The notes beneath the pieces are model-generated. The model was not told where the DNA came from and ran no database searches. It worked only from the letters and a program-made list of their open reading frames with translations. The translations under genes were made by a program, and so were the position numbers. From an uncultured Lachnospiraceae bacterium (GTDB lineage: Bacteria > Bacillota > Clostridia > Lachnospirales > Lachnospiraceae): 7,527 bases of DNA. The DNA lies in assembly GCA_902463835.1 (NCBI GenBank), contig CABQGZ010000153.1, positions 1 through 7,527 on the forward strand, written 5' to 3'. Positions 5,626 through 7,527 of this stretch are shown piece by piece; within the stretch, counting starts at the first letter, position 1, and the number at the start of each line of letters is the position of its first letter.

Positions 5626-5716
5626 CCGGTTAAAGATCAGCCCATCGGCTGTCATAGAAGCAAGAACAGCGGACGCGAACTTACGAGGAGTATCCGCGGG
5701 AAAGGAAGGATTACGC
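5626..5716 (+). other. 91-nt open gap between subunits C and I
   Basis: Unlike the tight join before it, atpC and atpI are separated by 91 nt. The gap is open in the atpI frame from 5621 onward, but that frame contains no ATG, GTG or TTG, so it is not a longer N-terminus by normal rules. A short inverted repeat GCGGA/TCCGC (5669-5673 and 5693-5697) encloses a 19-nt loop containing GAGGAG, a decoy ribosome-site-like sequence. No promoter or terminator is visible. It may set the relative translation of the two subunits. Confidence 0.4.
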
Positions 5717-7527
5717 ATGGTTGAGAAAATGAAGCTGCTGCATATCACCGGACCAAAGTACGACATTGACCGGGTGATGAAGCAGTATCTGGAAAAGTAC
5801 GACATACATTTTGAAAATGCCATGACAAGTCTGGGGAATATCAGCAATGTGAAGCCATTTATTGAGACCAATATCTACAAGGATACGTATCTGAATGGGA
5901 AAGAACTGCTGAAATACCTGGAGAGAAAAGCTGGGGACAGACTGGATATCATATCTCCGGGAGCGGCCCAGGACATCATTGAGGAGGCTTATGAGCATAC
6001 GGAACAGATCATAAGCCGGCAGCGGGAGCTGGTCAGACGGAATCAGGAGCTTTCGGATTTCATGAAGGAGATTGCCACCTTTCGCAGTCTGGATTTTGAA
6101 TTTAAGAAAATGCGGGAATTCCATTTTATCAAATCAAGATTTGGAAGAATCCCCCTGGATGATTATCACAATCTGGAAAAATACATCCACAGTACGGCAA
6201 AGACTTTGTTTTATGAGTGTTATAGCGATGATAAGTATGTGTGGGGCGTATATTTTGTGCCAAGAGTCTACGCCACAGAGATTGATGCTGTGTATGTATC
6301 CTTTCATTTTGAGAAGCTTCACCTGCCGGATTCCTTCGAGGGAACGCCGGAGGATGCTTATTGCGAGGCAGAGCAGGAGTTCTCCAGGAATCAGGAGACC
6401 ATGGAGAAGCTGCGGGGCAAGATGTGCGACATGCTGACACAGAACCGGCTTGAGATTCTGTCAGCTTACCAGTCTCTGGAGGATTATTGTGAGAACTTTG
6501 AAGTGCGCAAGCTGGCGGCATGCACAAGGCCGAAGAATAAGGGAGAATACTATATCCTGTATGGCTGGATGTCCGAGAAGGACGCAAAGGCTTTTGAGAA
6601 GGAGATCGAACAGGATGAAAATATTCACTGCATAGAGGAAGTGATGGACGAGGACAACAGCACCTGCCCGCCCACGAAGCTGAAGAATCCCGGAATTCTC
6701 AAGCCTTTTGAGATGTTTGTGGAAATGTATGGACTGCCGGCTTACAACGAGCTGGATCCCACCCTGTTTGTGGCGCTGACTTATACGCTGATGTTCGGCA
6801 TCATGTTCGGGGATGTGGGACAGGGACTGCTTCTTGTGATCGGCGGATTCCTGTTGTACCGCATCAAGGGCATGCGCCTGGCGGGAATCATTTCGCTGGC
6901 TGGTATCTGGTCCACGGTCTTTGGCTTTCTTTACGGAAGCCTGTTCGGATTCGAGGAGATACTGCCGGCGGTGTGGCGGCGGCCTATGGACGATATTATG
7001 GGAACCTTGATGATGGCCATCGCCTTTGGCGGCGTGCTGATCATGATAGCCATGCTCTTGAATATGATCAACGCTATTCGGGCCAGGGAGTTTGGAAGGC
7101 TGTTCTTTAGTCAGAGCGGCATCGCGGGTCTTGTGTGCTATGGTTTTGCAGCCTTCTGTGCCGTGTTGATTGCCACGGGCCATCACCTGCCGGCGGCAAT
7201 CCTCATCGGGCTTGTTGTTGGAGTTCCGCTGATCGCGATTCTCTTAAAGGAGCCCTTAGAGCGCTTGGTAGAGCGCAGGAAAAAGATTTTTCCCGAGGGC
7301 AGCAAGGCGATGTTTTTCGTGGAGGCTCTGGTGGAGCTCTTTGACGTGGTGCTAAGCTATGCCACCAACACCATCTCCTTCGTCCGTGTGGGCGCTTTTG
7401 CCTTAAGTCACGCCGGGATGATGGGTGTGGTGCTGACCCTGGCCGGAATGGAGAAAGGGTCGCCCAACTGGCTGATCATTGTGCTGGGCAATATTCTTGT
7501 GATGGGGCTTGAGGGGCTGGTGGTAGG
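5717..7527 (+). CDS. atpI: V-type ATP synthase/ATPase subunit I (subunit a family), 3'-truncated by the window
   Basis: This is the membrane stator subunit that forms the ion half-channels against the rotor ring; 603 codons are present and the last few tens are beyond the window. Residues 1 to ~345 form the cytoplasmic N-terminal domain (start MVEKMKLLHITGPKYDIDRV, with a charged coiled-coil arm around 90-125). The membrane domain follows, with the family motif MFGIMFGDVGQG (GDVGQG at 365-370) in the first helix and further hydrophobic helices around 395-420, 430-455, 465-485, 490-510 and 535-575, plus one running off the end. The essential ion-path arginine is Arg557 in SFVRVGAFALSHAGMM, matching yeast Vph1 Arg735 by motif. 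AAGGAAGGA at 5702-5710 lies 6 nt before the ATG. Whether H+ or Na+ is pumped cannot be told from this subunit. Confidence 0.96.
   Translation, partial: MVEKMKLLHITGPKYDIDRVMKQYLEKYDIHFENAMTSLGNISNVKPFIETNIYKDTYLNGKELLKYLERKAGDRLDIISPGAAQDIIEEAYEHTEQIISRQRELVRRNQELSDFMKEIATFRSLDFEFKKMREFHFIKSRFGRIPLDDYHNLEKYIHSTAKTLFYECYSDDKYVWGVYFVPRVYATEIDAVYVSFHFEKLHLPDSFEGTPEDAYCEAEQEFSRNQETMEKLRGKMCDMLTQNRLEILSAYQSLEDYCENFEVRKLAACTRPKNKGEYYILYGWMSEKDAKAFEKEIEQDENIHCIEEVMDEDNSTCPPTKLKNPGILKPFEMFVEMYGLPAYNELDPTLFVALTYTLMFGIMFGDVGQGLLLVIGGFLLYRIKGMRLAGIISLAGIWSTVFGFLYGSLFGFEEILPAVWRRPMDDIMGTLMMAIAFGGVLIMIAMLLNMINAIRAREFGRLFFSQSGIAGLVCYGFAAFCAVLIATGHHLPAAILIGLVVGVPLIAILLKEPLERLVERRKKIFPEGSKAMFFVEALVELFDVVLSYATNTISFVRVGAFALSHAGMMGVVLTLAGMEKGSPNWLIIVLGNILVMGLEGLVV

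Noticed and set aside
6461..7186. Minus-strand frame of 241 codons opposite subunit I.
   Set aside because: The plus-strand frame here carries the subunit a/I motif GDVGQG and membrane helices. The antisense frame lacks a ribosome site and any recognisable family.

Overview
The window looks like chromosomal DNA from a spore-forming clostridium, most likely a member of the Lachnospiraceae. The reasons are moderately GC-rich coding sequence, strong AGGAGG-type ribosome sites, a leucyl-tRNA synthetase of the compact ~800-residue kind, a V-type (not F-type) ATPase operon, and a tiny cysteine/glycine/asparagine-rich protein of a kind I associate with this family. The taxonomic call is inference from style and recalled families; no search was run.

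Layout. (1) 1-2706: leuS with its own sigma-A-type promoter, closed by a long stem-loop that also lies downstream of the convergent genes. (2) 2715-3410, minus strand: a two-gene unit of small helical proteins of unknown function, preceded by a very good match to a sporulation sigma-E promoter. (3) 3409-3664, plus strand: a 41-codon ORF with a good ribosome site and a weaker sporulation-type -10 box upstream. (4) 3672-3780: a large imperfect palindrome (two ~50-nt arms, 10-nt loop) immediately after that ORF. (5) 3824-4168, minus strand: a complete single-gene unit (sigma-K-like promoter, ribosome site, 77-residue Cys-rich protein with an internal duplication, intrinsic terminator). (6) 4189 to the right edge, plus strand: a sigma-A-type promoter followed by the first three genes of a V-type ATPase operon: a coiled-coil G/H-type peripheral-stalk subunit, subunit C, and subunit I, which is cut off by the window end. 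The remaining ATPase genes should lie to the right.

How it fits together. leuS and the V-ATPase genes are housekeeping and ordinary. The accessory interest is the ~1.5 kb island between them (2715-4168). It holds four small genes and a palindromic element, and at least two of its three transcription starts resemble mother-cell sporulation promoters rather than vegetative ones. A reasonable hypothesis is that this island encodes small spore-coat or other mother-cell proteins. The promoter matches are visible in the sequence; the function is inferred.
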